This document shows, piece by piece, positions 15,101 through 22,902 of a stretch of DNA of 27,036 nucleotides. This DNA is from Benthortus sp964440495 (lineage in GTDB: Archaea; Thermoproteota; Nitrososphaeria_A; Caldarchaeales; Wolframiiraptoraceae), in the NCBI GenBank assembly GCA_964440495.1, contig CAYTSD010000016.1, forward strand, positions 1 through 27,036, read 5' to 3'. The translations under genes were made by a program, and so were the position numbers. The notes beneath the pieces are model-generated. The model was not told the origin of the DNA and searched no databases. It saw only the letters and a program-made list of their open reading frames with translations. Every line of letters starts with the position of its first letter. Within the stretch, counting starts at the first letter, position 1.

Positions 15101-15110
15101 GATATATTTA
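15101..15110. promoter_or_regulatory. TATA-like element in the surface-protein/yjbQ divergent region
   Basis: GATATATTTA lies between the two divergent starts. Read on the minus strand, its centre is about 36 bases from ATG 15070 and 27 from the alternative TTG 15079. On the plus strand it would put transcription start near 15133, about 13 bases before ATG 15146. One element could serve both genes. Confidence 0.5.
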
Positions 15111-15145
15111 TGGGGTTCTCTTCCCTAAGCATATAGGCTGAGAAT

Positions 15146-15565
15146 ATGAGGGTCTATCAGGAGGAGATTGTAGTTAAAAGTAGAGGCGAGACAGACATCA
15201 TAGATATAAGTGGGAGAGTTGGAGAGGTGGTCTCGAGGTCAGGTATCCGAGCTGGGACAGCCCACGTCTTCGTGGTAGGCTCTACGGCAGCTATAACGAC
15301 GATAGAGTATGAGCCTGGCTTAAAAGAGGATTTACCCGCAGCCCTGGAGCGTATAGCTCCCAAGAACGCTGAGTATAAGCATCATCTGAGGTGGGGTGAC
15401 TATAACGGCCACAGCCATGTGAGAGCCTCTATCCTCGGGCCGAGTCTAACAGTTCCAGTTAGAGACGGTGAACCTGTTCTAGGAACATGGCAGCAGATCA
15501 TCCTAGTTGAACTTGACGTCAGACCTAGGACTAGGAGGATAGTTGTAACGGTTACTGGCGAGTGA
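15146..15565 (+). CDS. YjbQ-family protein (UPF0047, thiamine-phosphate synthase-like)
   Basis: This 139-residue single-domain protein belongs to the widespread YjbQ/UPF0047 family. The family signature is clear: KHHLRWGDYNGHSHVRAS, with H79, H80, H89 and H91 as probable metal or active-site residues, followed by the LGPSLTVPV strand. The bacterial YjbQ protein has weak thiamine-phosphate synthase activity and the family is often annotated that way, but its physiological role is unsettled, and no thiamine genes lie here. The gene stands alone, divergent from the surface-protein operon. It overlaps the convergent coiled-coil gene by 14 bases (15552-15565). ATG 15146 aligns with the normal family N-terminus (MRVYQEEIVV). 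Confidence 0.92.
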   Translation: MRVYQEEIVVKSRGETDIIDISGRVGEVVSRSGIRAGTAHVFVVGSTAAITTIEYEPGLKEDLPAALERIAPKNAEYKHHLRWGDYNGHSHVRASILGPSLTVPVRDGEPVLGTWQQIILVELDVRPRTRRIVVTVTGE

Positions 15566-16112
15566 TGTTTGCTGAGGAGATCGTCTCAAGGGTCCATCTG
15601 ACAGCGTTTATTATCTCACGTAGCCTATGCTCCTCCCTGAAGTTTCTAACCACTATTTCCTTGACTCTATCTCCGTCGAGGATTACCTCGTAGCTGAGCT
15701 CGTGGCCTGGGGATAGAGTTCCTTTCTCAACTCTCTCGGCATCGGCTCTGCTCATGGCGTCGAGAACCTTTCTGATAAGGAAGGAGGAGAATGGCCGCAT
15801 ATCAGATGTCACGGTGATATTTGGATTGATTATGAACCTTATCTCATTCGAGGTGACGGTGACGGTCGCCAAGCTCTCTCCCTCCCTCGATTTCAGAACC
15901 CTAACCCTACCTCCTACGCTAGGCTCAGCACGTGGAAGAGGCTTCTCAGCAATCTTCGGCCTCTTAAAACTTCTCACCGCAAGCTCCTCATCAACAAACT
16001 GGATAAGCTTCTGCAGTGTCTCAATCTCCTTGGTTAGCTCACTCACCCTTCTCTCAAGATACTCCTTTATCTCTGCAAGTGTCTTAACTTTCTCGTCATC
16101 TTTGCCCGACAT
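15552..16112 (-). CDS. Unknown coiled-coil protein downstream of DNA ligase
   Basis: I do not recognise this 186-residue protein as a named family. Residues about 8-46 form a strong heptad-like coiled coil (TLAEIKEYLERRVSELTKEI and on). A short proline-rich linker follows (IAEKPLPRAEP). The C-terminal domain, about 68-186, has alternating strands (ATVTVTSNEIRFIINPNITV, LSYEVILDGDRVKEIVVRNF) and ends in a helix (LREIINAVRWTLETI). No catalytic motif, signal peptide or membrane segment is visible. It starts three bases after the DNA ligase stop, so the two are cotranscribed and it may work in DNA joining or repair. Its end overlaps yjbQ by 14 bases. The strand-rich domain could be a nucleic-acid or protein-binding module, but that is a guess. 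Confidence 0.85.
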   Translation of the reverse strand: MSGKDDEKVKTLAEIKEYLERRVSELTKEIETLQKLIQFVDEELAVRSFKRPKIAEKPLPRAEPSVGGRVRVLKSREGESLATVTVTSNEIRFIINPNITVTSDMRPFSSFLIRKVLDAMSRADAERVEKGTLSPGHELSYEVILDGDRVKEIVVRNFREEHRLREIINAVRWTLETISSANITRQ

Positions 16113-16115
16113 TTC

Positions 16116-17894
16116 CTAAACCCCCGCCGTCTCAGCCGTCACCTTCTTCAGCTGGCTTCTATACATCTCTATCAGCTCCTTGACAGTTGTAGCGTCTTCT
16201 GGCGCTTTATCGAATCTGTAGCGTCCAGTGAATCTCGGGAACCTTATCGCCAACCCGTATCCTTCTCTTATCGACCCCCATCCAGCTCTATGAGTTGGGC
16301 TCAGAGTTATCTCCGCTCCAATAATCTCCAAGACTATCTTAGGCTCGAGCCAGACATCGGCCTCCATTCCAGACTCAACCCTCGCATGTCTATGAGGAAT
16401 CTTGTAGGGTTCAAGCATCTCTGGAAGCTTTTTCAAGTCCTCGTCGGTGAATCCGCTTCCAACCTTACAGACTGATTGGAAGACATCTCTATCCTTGTCG
16501 TAGGCTGCCATGAGGAGTGCTCCATAGGTTCCGCTTCTCCTACCTCTGCCGTGGAAGGCTCCGACGACGACGAGGTCAACCGTGTCTATCATCTCGCTCT
16601 TATAGTCGCGCTTATACTTTATCCAGAGCCATCCCCTTGCTCCAGCCCTGTATATCGCGTCCTCGCTGATAGACTTCACTACAAGCCCCTCACATCCATA
16701 CTCGATTGCCTCTTGGAAGAATCTTTCAAGCCCCTCCACGTCGTTGTCGATGAACGTTGCCTTGCTTAGCTTGACGCGGTCGTCGACCTTGACTATTGAC
16801 TCGAGGACTTTCCTCCTCTCGAGGAGTGGTTCGACTGTGAGGTCTCTCCCATCGACATAGAGGACGTCGAAGAAGTAGAGGTTCACGGGATACTGCTCAA
16901 CAGCCTTATGAATATCATGTTTACGCTTCCTATGCATCAATTCTTGGAATGGAAGCATATCTCCTGTGTCTGGGTCTACTGCAACCGCCTCACACTCAAG
17001 TATCGCCTCCTCCGCCTCTATGTTTCCTTCAGCCATCTCGACAACGTCTGGATACTGGTTTGTGATGTTCTCCTGCCTCCTCGAGAATATGATTACGGTC
17101 TTCCTGCTCTTGTGAATCTGCATGCGCTCCCCATCATACTTGTATTCGGCGAGACATTTTCCACCGAGTTTCTCGAGTATCTCTTGAGGTGAGGAGAGAC
17201 GTTCAGCGAGCATGGGTCTTATAGGTTTCCCGATAGTTATCCTGAACTTCTTTATCCCTTCAAGTCCCTCGGATGCGGCTACCTTGGCGACGTATCCTAT
17301 GTCTGAGCTTAGGTTGTAGGCTCTCTCGAAATGTTTCCGAGCCTCTTTCCCTCCACCGAATAGGATTGCGAGGGCGTCGAGGACCGTCATGTCGGCGACA
17401 CCGAGCCTCATCTTCCCAGTAACTATCCTGAGGATGTATTTCGCCTCCTTCGGCTGGGCTGAGGCTAGGAGGCCGCTCAGTATCTGGACACGTGCCTCCA
17501 TGGCTCCCTCCCCAGAGGCCTTAGCAATCTTCTCTAGAGCTGAGTAGACGTCCTCTACTGTAAGCTGCTGCATGAAGAGGGTTACTTGGGTCTTCTTTGA
17601 GAGCATCTTCTCCCCTACGAGGCCGACGTCTCCTAGCTTGCTGTAGGCTTCTTGAACCTCCTTCTCACGGGCGCCCGAAGCCAATCTAACCGCTCTGAGG
17701 GCGAGTTTGTCAGCGACACCCAGCTCTATCCCGACGAAGGGTGGATAAATCTCCCCTATCGTTAGGTACACCACCTTATCGATTATCTCTGGCGGGGTTT
17801 TTCTCAGAAGATCTACGAGGAGGTCTGTCATCTCAAGCCTACTAGTCGTGGCCTCGATCTTCTCATAGTAGTTGACGAGCTCCGAGAAGAGCAT
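16116..17894 (-). CDS. lig: ATP-dependent DNA ligase
   Basis: This 592-residue enzyme seals nicks in replication and repair. The N-terminal DNA-binding domain (about 1-215) contains the family stretch LRIVTGKMRLGVADMTVLDA. The adenylation domain carries the nucleophile K252 in KYDGER (252-257) and the later motif EGLVVKS. The OB-fold domain includes the WLWIKYKRDY motif and ends in the conserved GWGSIREGYGLAIRFPRF region. Length and architecture are standard for archaeal and eukaryotic-type ligase I. I prefer ATG 17894 (MLFSELVNYYEKIEAT) to the TTG at 17903, because a TATA-like AATTAAG at 17921-17927 would put transcription start within a few bases of it. The coiled-coil gene follows after three bases. 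Confidence 0.97.
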   Translation of the reverse strand: MLFSELVNYYEKIEATTSRLEMTDLLVDLLRKTPPEIIDKVVYLTIGEIYPPFVGIELGVADKLALRAVRLASGAREKEVQEAYSKLGDVGLVGEKMLSKKTQVTLFMQQLTVEDVYSALEKIAKASGEGAMEARVQILSGLLASAQPKEAKYILRIVTGKMRLGVADMTVLDALAILFGGGKEARKHFERAYNLSSDIGYVAKVAASEGLEGIKKFRITIGKPIRPMLAERLSSPQEILEKLGGKCLAEYKYDGERMQIHKSRKTVIIFSRRQENITNQYPDVVEMAEGNIEAEEAILECEAVAVDPDTGDMLPFQELMHRKRKHDIHKAVEQYPVNLYFFDVLYVDGRDLTVEPLLERRKVLESIVKVDDRVKLSKATFIDNDVEGLERFFQEAIEYGCEGLVVKSISEDAIYRAGARGWLWIKYKRDYKSEMIDTVDLVVVGAFHGRGRRSGTYGALLMAAYDKDRDVFQSVCKVGSGFTDEDLKKLPEMLEPYKIPHRHARVESGMEADVWLEPKIVLEIIGAEITLSPTHRAGWGSIREGYGLAIRFPRFTGRYRFDKAPEDATTVKELIEMYRSQLKKVTAETAGV

Positions 17895-17920
17895 TCCAAC
17901 CAATCTTGGGTTAATCGTCT

Positions 17921-17927
17921 AATTAAG
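17921..17927 (-). promoter_or_regulatory. TATA-like box for DNA ligase operon
   Basis: On the minus strand this reads CTTAATT. Its centre is about 30 bases before ATG 17894, consistent with a leaderless or nearly leaderless ligase message. Confidence 0.45.
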
Positions 17928-18002
17928 GGTTCGGCGGGGCTGGGGAGTCGGGAGGTTTTGGAAAATACTGGGAGAATCCCGTAGGATTGAATCCTTAAGT
18001 CT

Positions 18003-18800
18003 ATGGTGAGGGTTTATGGATTGAGGGGTCGATGCTTGGAGTGGAGTGAGTGGAGGCCTATCTATGAGGAGGCGGTGAGTGTTTTAGGGCTCTCGGTGGA
18101 GAGGGATGAAGAGGCTGCCGAAGCCTTGGATAATCTGCTTAGGGATAGGGCTCTAACCCTCTCGGAGCTTCGGATAAGGCTTGGAGGAGGAGCGGCGATA
18201 GTCTTCGGAGAGGGGGAGACTCTTAGAAGAGACCTAGAAGGATTTCTCGGGGCCAGGCTTCTGGGATATATGGCCATAGTGGCTGTAGAGGGAGCTGTGG
18301 AGACGATTCTAGAGAAGGGTATAACTCCGCACATAGTTGTAACGAGGCTGGGGAGAGGCGGGGAGGCCTTGGTAGAGGCTTCTAGGAGAGAGGCTGTAAC
18401 GGTGATTCAGGCACATGGGGGAAACTTGGAGAAACTTAGAGAAATCGTGCCTAGGCTTCCCGGCCCCCTCCTCGGGGTCACCAGGGCTAAGCCTGTTGGA
18501 ACAGTCTATAGTCTTGGAGGGTTCACAGGCTTTGACGGAGCCCTATATCTCCTTGAAGCCCTCGGGTTTGACACGATTGCCTTGGCTGGAGTCGGTTTGG
18601 GGAGAGAGGCTGGGGAACTTGAACGCGGCGAGCATGCTGTAGCCCTAATGATATTGGAGAGGTTCGCATCAACCTTTCGGGGAAGACTCTACAATGTTTC
18701 AGACGAGGAGGTTAAGGGGTTTAGGAGGGTGGGCTTCGAGGAGCTGTCAAGGGCTGTAGGTAACATTTATTCAAGGCCTTGGGGCTTCTGGAGAAAGTGA
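18003..18800 (+). CDS. MptE/DUF115-like protein with lost acidic motifs
   Basis: This 265-residue protein matches the overall pattern of archaeal 6-hydroxymethylpterin pyrophosphokinase MptE (DUF115). The recognisable parts are AVEGAVETILEKGITPHIVVT (94-114), VIQAHGGN (134-141), KPVGTVYSLGGFT (163-175) and the late LAGVGLG. MptE makes the pyrophosphorylated pterin precursor of archaeal folates and methanopterin. The acidic residues usual in these motifs are missing: ADGA is VEGA (95-98), TDLDGD is TRLGRGG (114-120), HGDN is HGGN (138-141), and FTDGDR is FTGFDG (174-179). Because those aspartates should bind metal and diphosphate, this copy may be inactive or altered in function. ATG 18003 is used; the gene overlaps mtnP by four bases. 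Confidence 0.7.
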   Translation: MVRVYGLRGRCLEWSEWRPIYEEAVSVLGLSVERDEEAAEALDNLLRDRALTLSELRIRLGGGAAIVFGEGETLRRDLEGFLGARLLGYMAIVAVEGAVETILEKGITPHIVVTRLGRGGEALVEASRREAVTVIQAHGGNLEKLREIVPRLPGPLLGVTRAKPVGTVYSLGGFTGFDGALYLLEALGFDTIALAGVGLGREAGELERGEHAVALMILERFASTFRGRLYNVSDEEVKGFRRVGFEELSRAVGNIYSRPWGFWRK

Positions 18801-19603
18801 AGGAGGATATGGCGGAAGAGAAGTATCTTATAGGAATTATCGGCGGCTCAGGAATCTATGACCCAGGCCTCCTACAGAACCCTCAGCAAGTCAAGGTCTA
18901 CACACCCTACGGGAACCCGAGCTCAACAATAACTGTTGGAACCTACCTTGGGAAGCGGATAGCTTTTCTCCCGAGACACGGTGAGAGGCATACAATCCCG
19001 CCGCACGCGATAAACTATCGGGCGAATATATGGGCTTTGATGGAGCTTGGTGTTGAGAGGATTCTGGCGCCGAGCGCCGTTGGAAGCCTCCAAGAAGAGT
19101 TCAAGCCAGGTGACATAGTTCTCCCAGACCAGTTTATCGATAGGACTTGGGGGAGGCCTTCAACCTTCCACGACGGCGGGAGAGTTGCGCACGTGAGTAT
19201 GGCAGACCCCTTCTGCCCAGAGCTAGCCGACATAATCTATGACACAGCCGTCTCACTGAATCTACCTATACACAAGGGTGGAACCTATGTCTGCATACAG
19301 GGGCCAAGGTTCTCGACCAGGGCTGAGTCGAGGATGTTTAGGAGCTGGGGGGCGCACATTATCGGGATGACTCTTGTACCTGAAGTCATCTTGGCGCGTG
19401 AGGCGCGGATGTGCTACCTGACGATAGCCACGGTAACCGATTATGATGTCTGGGCTGAGAAGCCGGTATCAGCCGAGGAGGTCGTGAAAACTATGAGGGA
19501 GAACGTTGAGAAGGTTAGGAAGCTTCTAGCCAAGGCTCTTCCCAGAATCCCGAAGGAGAGAGGCTGTAAGTGTGGGAAATACATGGATGAAGCCTATGTC
19601 TAG
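18797..19603 (+). CDS. mtnP: S-methyl-5'-thioadenosine phosphorylase
   Basis: This phosphorylase of about 268 residues splits 5'-methylthioadenosine, the by-product of polyamine synthesis, into adenine and methylthioribose-1-phosphate. The phosphate loop GIIGGSGIYDP, PRHGERHTIPPHAINYRANI and the GMTLVPEVILAREARMCY active-site stretch are typical of the trimeric MTAP/PNP family. The C-terminus has CKCGK, a CXC pair known from some thermophilic archaeal MTAPs, where it supports stability or disulfide exchange. I use GTG 18797, which forms a GTGA overlap with the stop of the MptE-like gene; ATG 18809, two bases after AGGAGG, is an equally serious alternative. With MetG and SAM synthetase in the window it belongs to methionine/SAM salvage. 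Confidence 0.93.
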   Translation: MKEDMAEEKYLIGIIGGSGIYDPGLLQNPQQVKVYTPYGNPSSTITVGTYLGKRIAFLPRHGERHTIPPHAINYRANIWALMELGVERILAPSAVGSLQEEFKPGDIVLPDQFIDRTWGRPSTFHDGGRVAHVSMADPFCPELADIIYDTAVSLNLPIHKGGTYVCIQGPRFSTRAESRMFRSWGAHIIGMTLVPEVILAREARMCYLTIATVTDYDVWAEKPVSAEEVVKTMRENVEKVRKLLAKALPRIPKERGCKCGKYMDEAYV

Positions 19604-19613
19604 ACGCTAACCC

Positions 19614-19620
19614 TTAAATT
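19614..19620 (+). promoter_or_regulatory. Distal TATA-like box upstream of ileS
   Basis: TTAAATT is centred near 19617 and predicts transcription start near 19643, just before the left arm of the inverted repeat at 19648-19704. A second TATA-like TTATTTA at 19664-19670, inside the loop of that repeat, predicts a start near 19692. Two alternative leaders are therefore possible. Confidence 0.4.
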
Positions 19621-19647
19621 TGAGGCCAGAGAAGGCTCGGCGAGAAG

Positions 19648-19704
19648 GCGATGTCCCGCCAAATTATTTAGCCAGCTCCTCAGCCTCTTCGGCGGGAGTG
19701 ACGC
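19648..19704 (+). other. Inverted repeat / possible structured leader of ileS
   Basis: GCG-ATGT-CCCGCC at 19648-19660 can pair with GGCGGG-AGTGA-CGC at 19691-19704: six GC pairs, three G:U wobbles with one bulged A, an A:A mismatch, then three more GC pairs. The loop is about 30 bases. It lies between mtnP and ileS. It could be a regulatory leader, a small RNA, or chance in a GC-rich patch. Confidence 0.4.
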
Positions 19705-19732
19705 AGCATTCCAGAGGTAACAGGTGGTCCTC

Positions 19733-22700
19733 ATGCCTCTAACAGGTAGATATAACCCCATAAAGCTAGAGGAAGAGGTCTCGAGATGGTGGGCTGAGAA
19801 CCGGATAAAGGAGAAGGTCTTCAAACTGAATCAAGGAGCCCCCATCTTCGCGTTCCTTGAAGGACCCCCTACCGCGAACGGTTACATGCATGTTGGACAT
19901 GCTCGTGGAAGGGTGTACAAGGATATTGTCCTTAGATTCAAGACTATGGAAGGCCTTGATGTCTGGAGGCGTGGGGGATGGGACTGCCTCGGCCTACCCA
20001 CGGAGCTTGAGGTCGAGAAGAAGCTTGGGTTCAAGTCTAAGAAGGATGCCGAGAGATTCGGCCTCGAGAGATTCGTCGAGGAGGCCAATAAGCTCGTCGA
20101 CTACTATATCCAGCACTGGAGGAGCGTCTCGGAGAGGCTTGCCGTCTGGCTCGACTACGACAACGCCTACGAGACGAGGAGGGAGAGATACATCGAGCAT
20201 GTCTGGTGGCTTGTCAAACAGGCATATCAGAAAGGAGACCTAGTGGAGAGCTTCAAGGTTGTCCCCTACTGCCCGAGATGCGAGACCCCCCTAAGCAGCC
20301 ATGAGGTGGCTCAGGGATACCAGGAGGTTGAAGACCCTTCAATCTATGTCAAGTTCCCTTTAAAGGGCTCCGAGAAACTCTACATAGTTATCTGGACTAC
20401 CACGCCTTGGACCCTCGCCGGGAACGAGGCGGTTGCGGTTCACCCTGAGGAGACCTACGTTAGGGTCAGGGTCGGGGATGAGGTCTGGATTCTGGCCGAG
20501 AAGCTTCTGGAGAACGTGATGAGGGAGGTTGGCGTAGAGGGCTACGAGGTTGAGACACGTGTCCCAGGCTCAGCCCTAGTCGGTCTCCAATACACGCATC
20601 CACTCCTAGAGAAGGTTCCAAAACATGAGGAGCATAGACCTCCAGCCCACACCGTCATAGCGGCTGAGTTCGTCACGATGGAGGAGGGGACAGGATGCGT
20701 TCACACGGCTCCAGCCCATGGGCCAGAGGACTTCGAGGTCGGTGAACGGATAGGTCTCCCAATCTTCAACCCCGTGGCAACCAACGGATACTTTACAGAG
20801 GATGGCGGAGAATACTCTGGACTCTACTTCACGGAGGCTGGTATGAGGATAATAGAGCATCTACGTGAGAAGGGGCTTCTACTGAAGGCTGGAACAATCC
20901 TCCACACCTATCCACACTGCTGGAGATGCGGCTCACCCCTAATCTACCTAGCGAGCAGACAATGGTTCCTCGGAGTCCATAGAATAAAGCCGATAATGAT
21001 TGAGGAGAATAAGAGGGTTCGATGGAGGCCTGCGTGGGCTGGTGAGCATAGGTTTGGAGACTGGCTTGAGAATGCTGAGGACTGGTGTATCAGTAGGACG
21101 AAGTTCTGGGGCACACCGCTCCCAGTCTGGAGATGCGAGAAATGCGGCGAGATTAAGGTCGTTGAGAGTAAGAAAGAGCTTGAGGAGGCTGAGGAGAAGC
21201 CTGAGACCCTCCGGCTCCTGAGGCCATGGGTTGATAGAGTCTTCTTCAAGTGTCCAAAATGCGGTGGCAGGATGAGGAGGGAGCCGTTCGTCCTCGATAC
21301 TTGGCTTGACTCAGGTATGGCTCATACAGCGAGCATAGATGGCCTCAGCAACCCAGACCTCTTCAAGAAGCTCTTCCCCTACGACTTCGTGACTGAGGCG
21401 ATAGACCAGACACGTGGATGGTTCTACACCCTCCTCTTCACATCAGCGCTCCTCTATGGAAAGGCGCCATACAAAACCGTGTTGAACCAGGGTCACGTAA
21501 TGGATGCTGAGGGTAAGAAGATGTCGAAGAGCAAGGGAAACGTTGTCTGGGCATATGAGACCATAGAGAAGTATGGGGTTGACCCGCTTAGACTCTACCT
21601 CGTCTCGAAGTCTGCCCCATGGGATAACATGAACTTCGTCTACTCAGAGGTGGAGCAAGTCATCCAAGAACTCAACATACTCTGGAACATATTCTCCTTC
21701 GCTACAACATACTTCGAGTTAGACAATTACGACCCTGAGAGAATCGGAGTCGAGGCTGTTAAGAAGCATTTAAGACCTGAGGACAGGTGGATTGTCTCAA
21801 GAATAAACACCCTAATCAGAGAGGTTACAAGGTCACTCGAAGTCCTCAATATTCATTCAGCGGCCAGGGTTCTAAGAGACTTCATAGTGGATGAGCTCAG
21901 CAGGCTCTACATTAGAGCTGTTAGAAGGAGGGTTTGGGTGGAGGAGCAGACATGGGATAAACTCGCCGTCTACGCCTCACTTCACTACGTTCTTAAACGC
22001 TTGGTCTCCCTCCTCGCACCCTTCACACCCTATCTAGCCGAGAAGCTCTACAGCTATCTTAAGACAAGCGACGACCCTGAGAGCGTCCACATGCTCCGCT
22101 GGCCACATGTTGACGAGGAGATGATAGATGAAGAGCTTGAAGACATGATGGATATAGTTAGATACACCCTCTCAGAAGCCCTCGCACTTCGACAGAAGAC
22201 CGGGAGAAAACTTAGATGGCCTATCGAGACGCTTATACTCTCTCCCTCGAGCAGCCGTTCACGGAAGGCATTCCTCTCACTTAAAGACTTCCTCAAATCC
22301 CAGCTAAACACACTCGATGTAAAGGTGCTTGAAGTGGGGGAGAAGCCCAGCAACATAAGCTACGCTATCAAACCAGTCTATAGCAGGCTTGGGCCAAGGC
22401 TTGGGAAGAAGCTTGGAGAGGTTATTGAAAGATTGAAGTCTATGGATGTGAACGCTCTACGCTCGGAGCTGACGGAGAAGGACTCCATTAAGCTTCTACT
22501 TGGAGACGGCTCGGTAGTCGAGCTTGGAGAAGATGATCTAGAGTTTGAGGAGAAGCTCCCCGAGAACCTAGCCAAAGAAGCTGGAAAATTCGCTGAAATC
22601 TACATAGACTTAACCGAGACAAGGGAGATTGTAGCCGCCTCAATAGCGAGAGAGATTATAAGAAGGGTGCAGATAATGAGGAAGGAGATGAACCTTATGG

Positions 22701-22900
22701 TTTCAGACTACATCGATGCAGGAATTTATGTGGAGGATGAGGAGTGGGTGAAGATGCTTAAGGAGATGGAGGGCTTCATAAAGGAGGAGACAAGGGCTAA
22801 ATCCCTAGAGATAGATAAGGCTCCGAGAGAGTTTGAAGGATACAGGAAGGAGTGGAAAATCGAGGGAGAGAAGGTCACCATAATCACGAGGAAAGCCTAG
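19733..22900 (+). CDS. ileS: Isoleucyl-tRNA synthetase
   Basis: This 1055-residue class I enzyme has the archaeal/eukaryotic-type IleRS layout. The HIGH-type motif is HVGH (53-56) in PPTANGYMHVGHARGR, and KMSKS is at 596-600. The large editing (CP1) domain between them carries the TTTPWTLAGNEA motif that removes mis-charged valine. Cysteine pairs in CPRCETP, CWRCGS, CEKCGE and CPKCGG are potential zinc sites. A long C-terminal helical extension ends in a beta-rich domain. I prefer ATG 19733, preceded by AGGTGG five bases upstream, to the in-frame GTG at 19724 that lies within that site. Its 120-base upstream region contains an inverted repeat and two TATA-like boxes. The stop is two bases before the preferred rio2 start. 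Confidence 0.97.
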   Translation: MPLTGRYNPIKLEEEVSRWWAENRIKEKVFKLNQGAPIFAFLEGPPTANGYMHVGHARGRVYKDIVLRFKTMEGLDVWRRGGWDCLGLPTELEVEKKLGFKSKKDAERFGLERFVEEANKLVDYYIQHWRSVSERLAVWLDYDNAYETRRERYIEHVWWLVKQAYQKGDLVESFKVVPYCPRCETPLSSHEVAQGYQEVEDPSIYVKFPLKGSEKLYIVIWTTTPWTLAGNEAVAVHPEETYVRVRVGDEVWILAEKLLENVMREVGVEGYEVETRVPGSALVGLQYTHPLLEKVPKHEEHRPPAHTVIAAEFVTMEEGTGCVHTAPAHGPEDFEVGERIGLPIFNPVATNGYFTEDGGEYSGLYFTEAGMRIIEHLREKGLLLKAGTILHTYPHCWRCGSPLIYLASRQWFLGVHRIKPIMIEENKRVRWRPAWAGEHRFGDWLENAEDWCISRTKFWGTPLPVWRCEKCGEIKVVESKKELEEAEEKPETLRLLRPWVDRVFFKCPKCGGRMRREPFVLDTWLDSGMAHTASIDGLSNPDLFKKLFPYDFVTEAIDQTRGWFYTLLFTSALLYGKAPYKTVLNQGHVMDAEGKKMSKSKGNVVWAYETIEKYGVDPLRLYLVSKSAPWDNMNFVYSEVEQVIQELNILWNIFSFATTYFELDNYDPERIGVEAVKKHLRPEDRWIVSRINTLIREVTRSLEVLNIHSAARVLRDFIVDELSRLYIRAVRRRVWVEEQTWDKLAVYASLHYVLKRLVSLLAPFTPYLAEKLYSYLKTSDDPESVHMLRWPHVDEEMIDEELEDMMDIVRYTLSEALALRQKTGRKLRWPIETLILSPSSSRSRKAFLSLKDFLKSQLNTLDVKVLEVGEKPSNISYAIKPVYSRLGPRLGKKLGEVIERLKSMDVNALRSELTEKDSIKLLLGDGSVVELGEDDLEFEEKLPENLAKEAGKFAEIYIDLTETREIVAASIAREIIRRVQIMRKEMNLMVSDYIDAGIYVEDEEWVKMLKEMEGFIKEETRAKSLEIDKAPREFEGYRKEWKIEGEKVTIITRKA

Positions 22901-22902
22901 CC

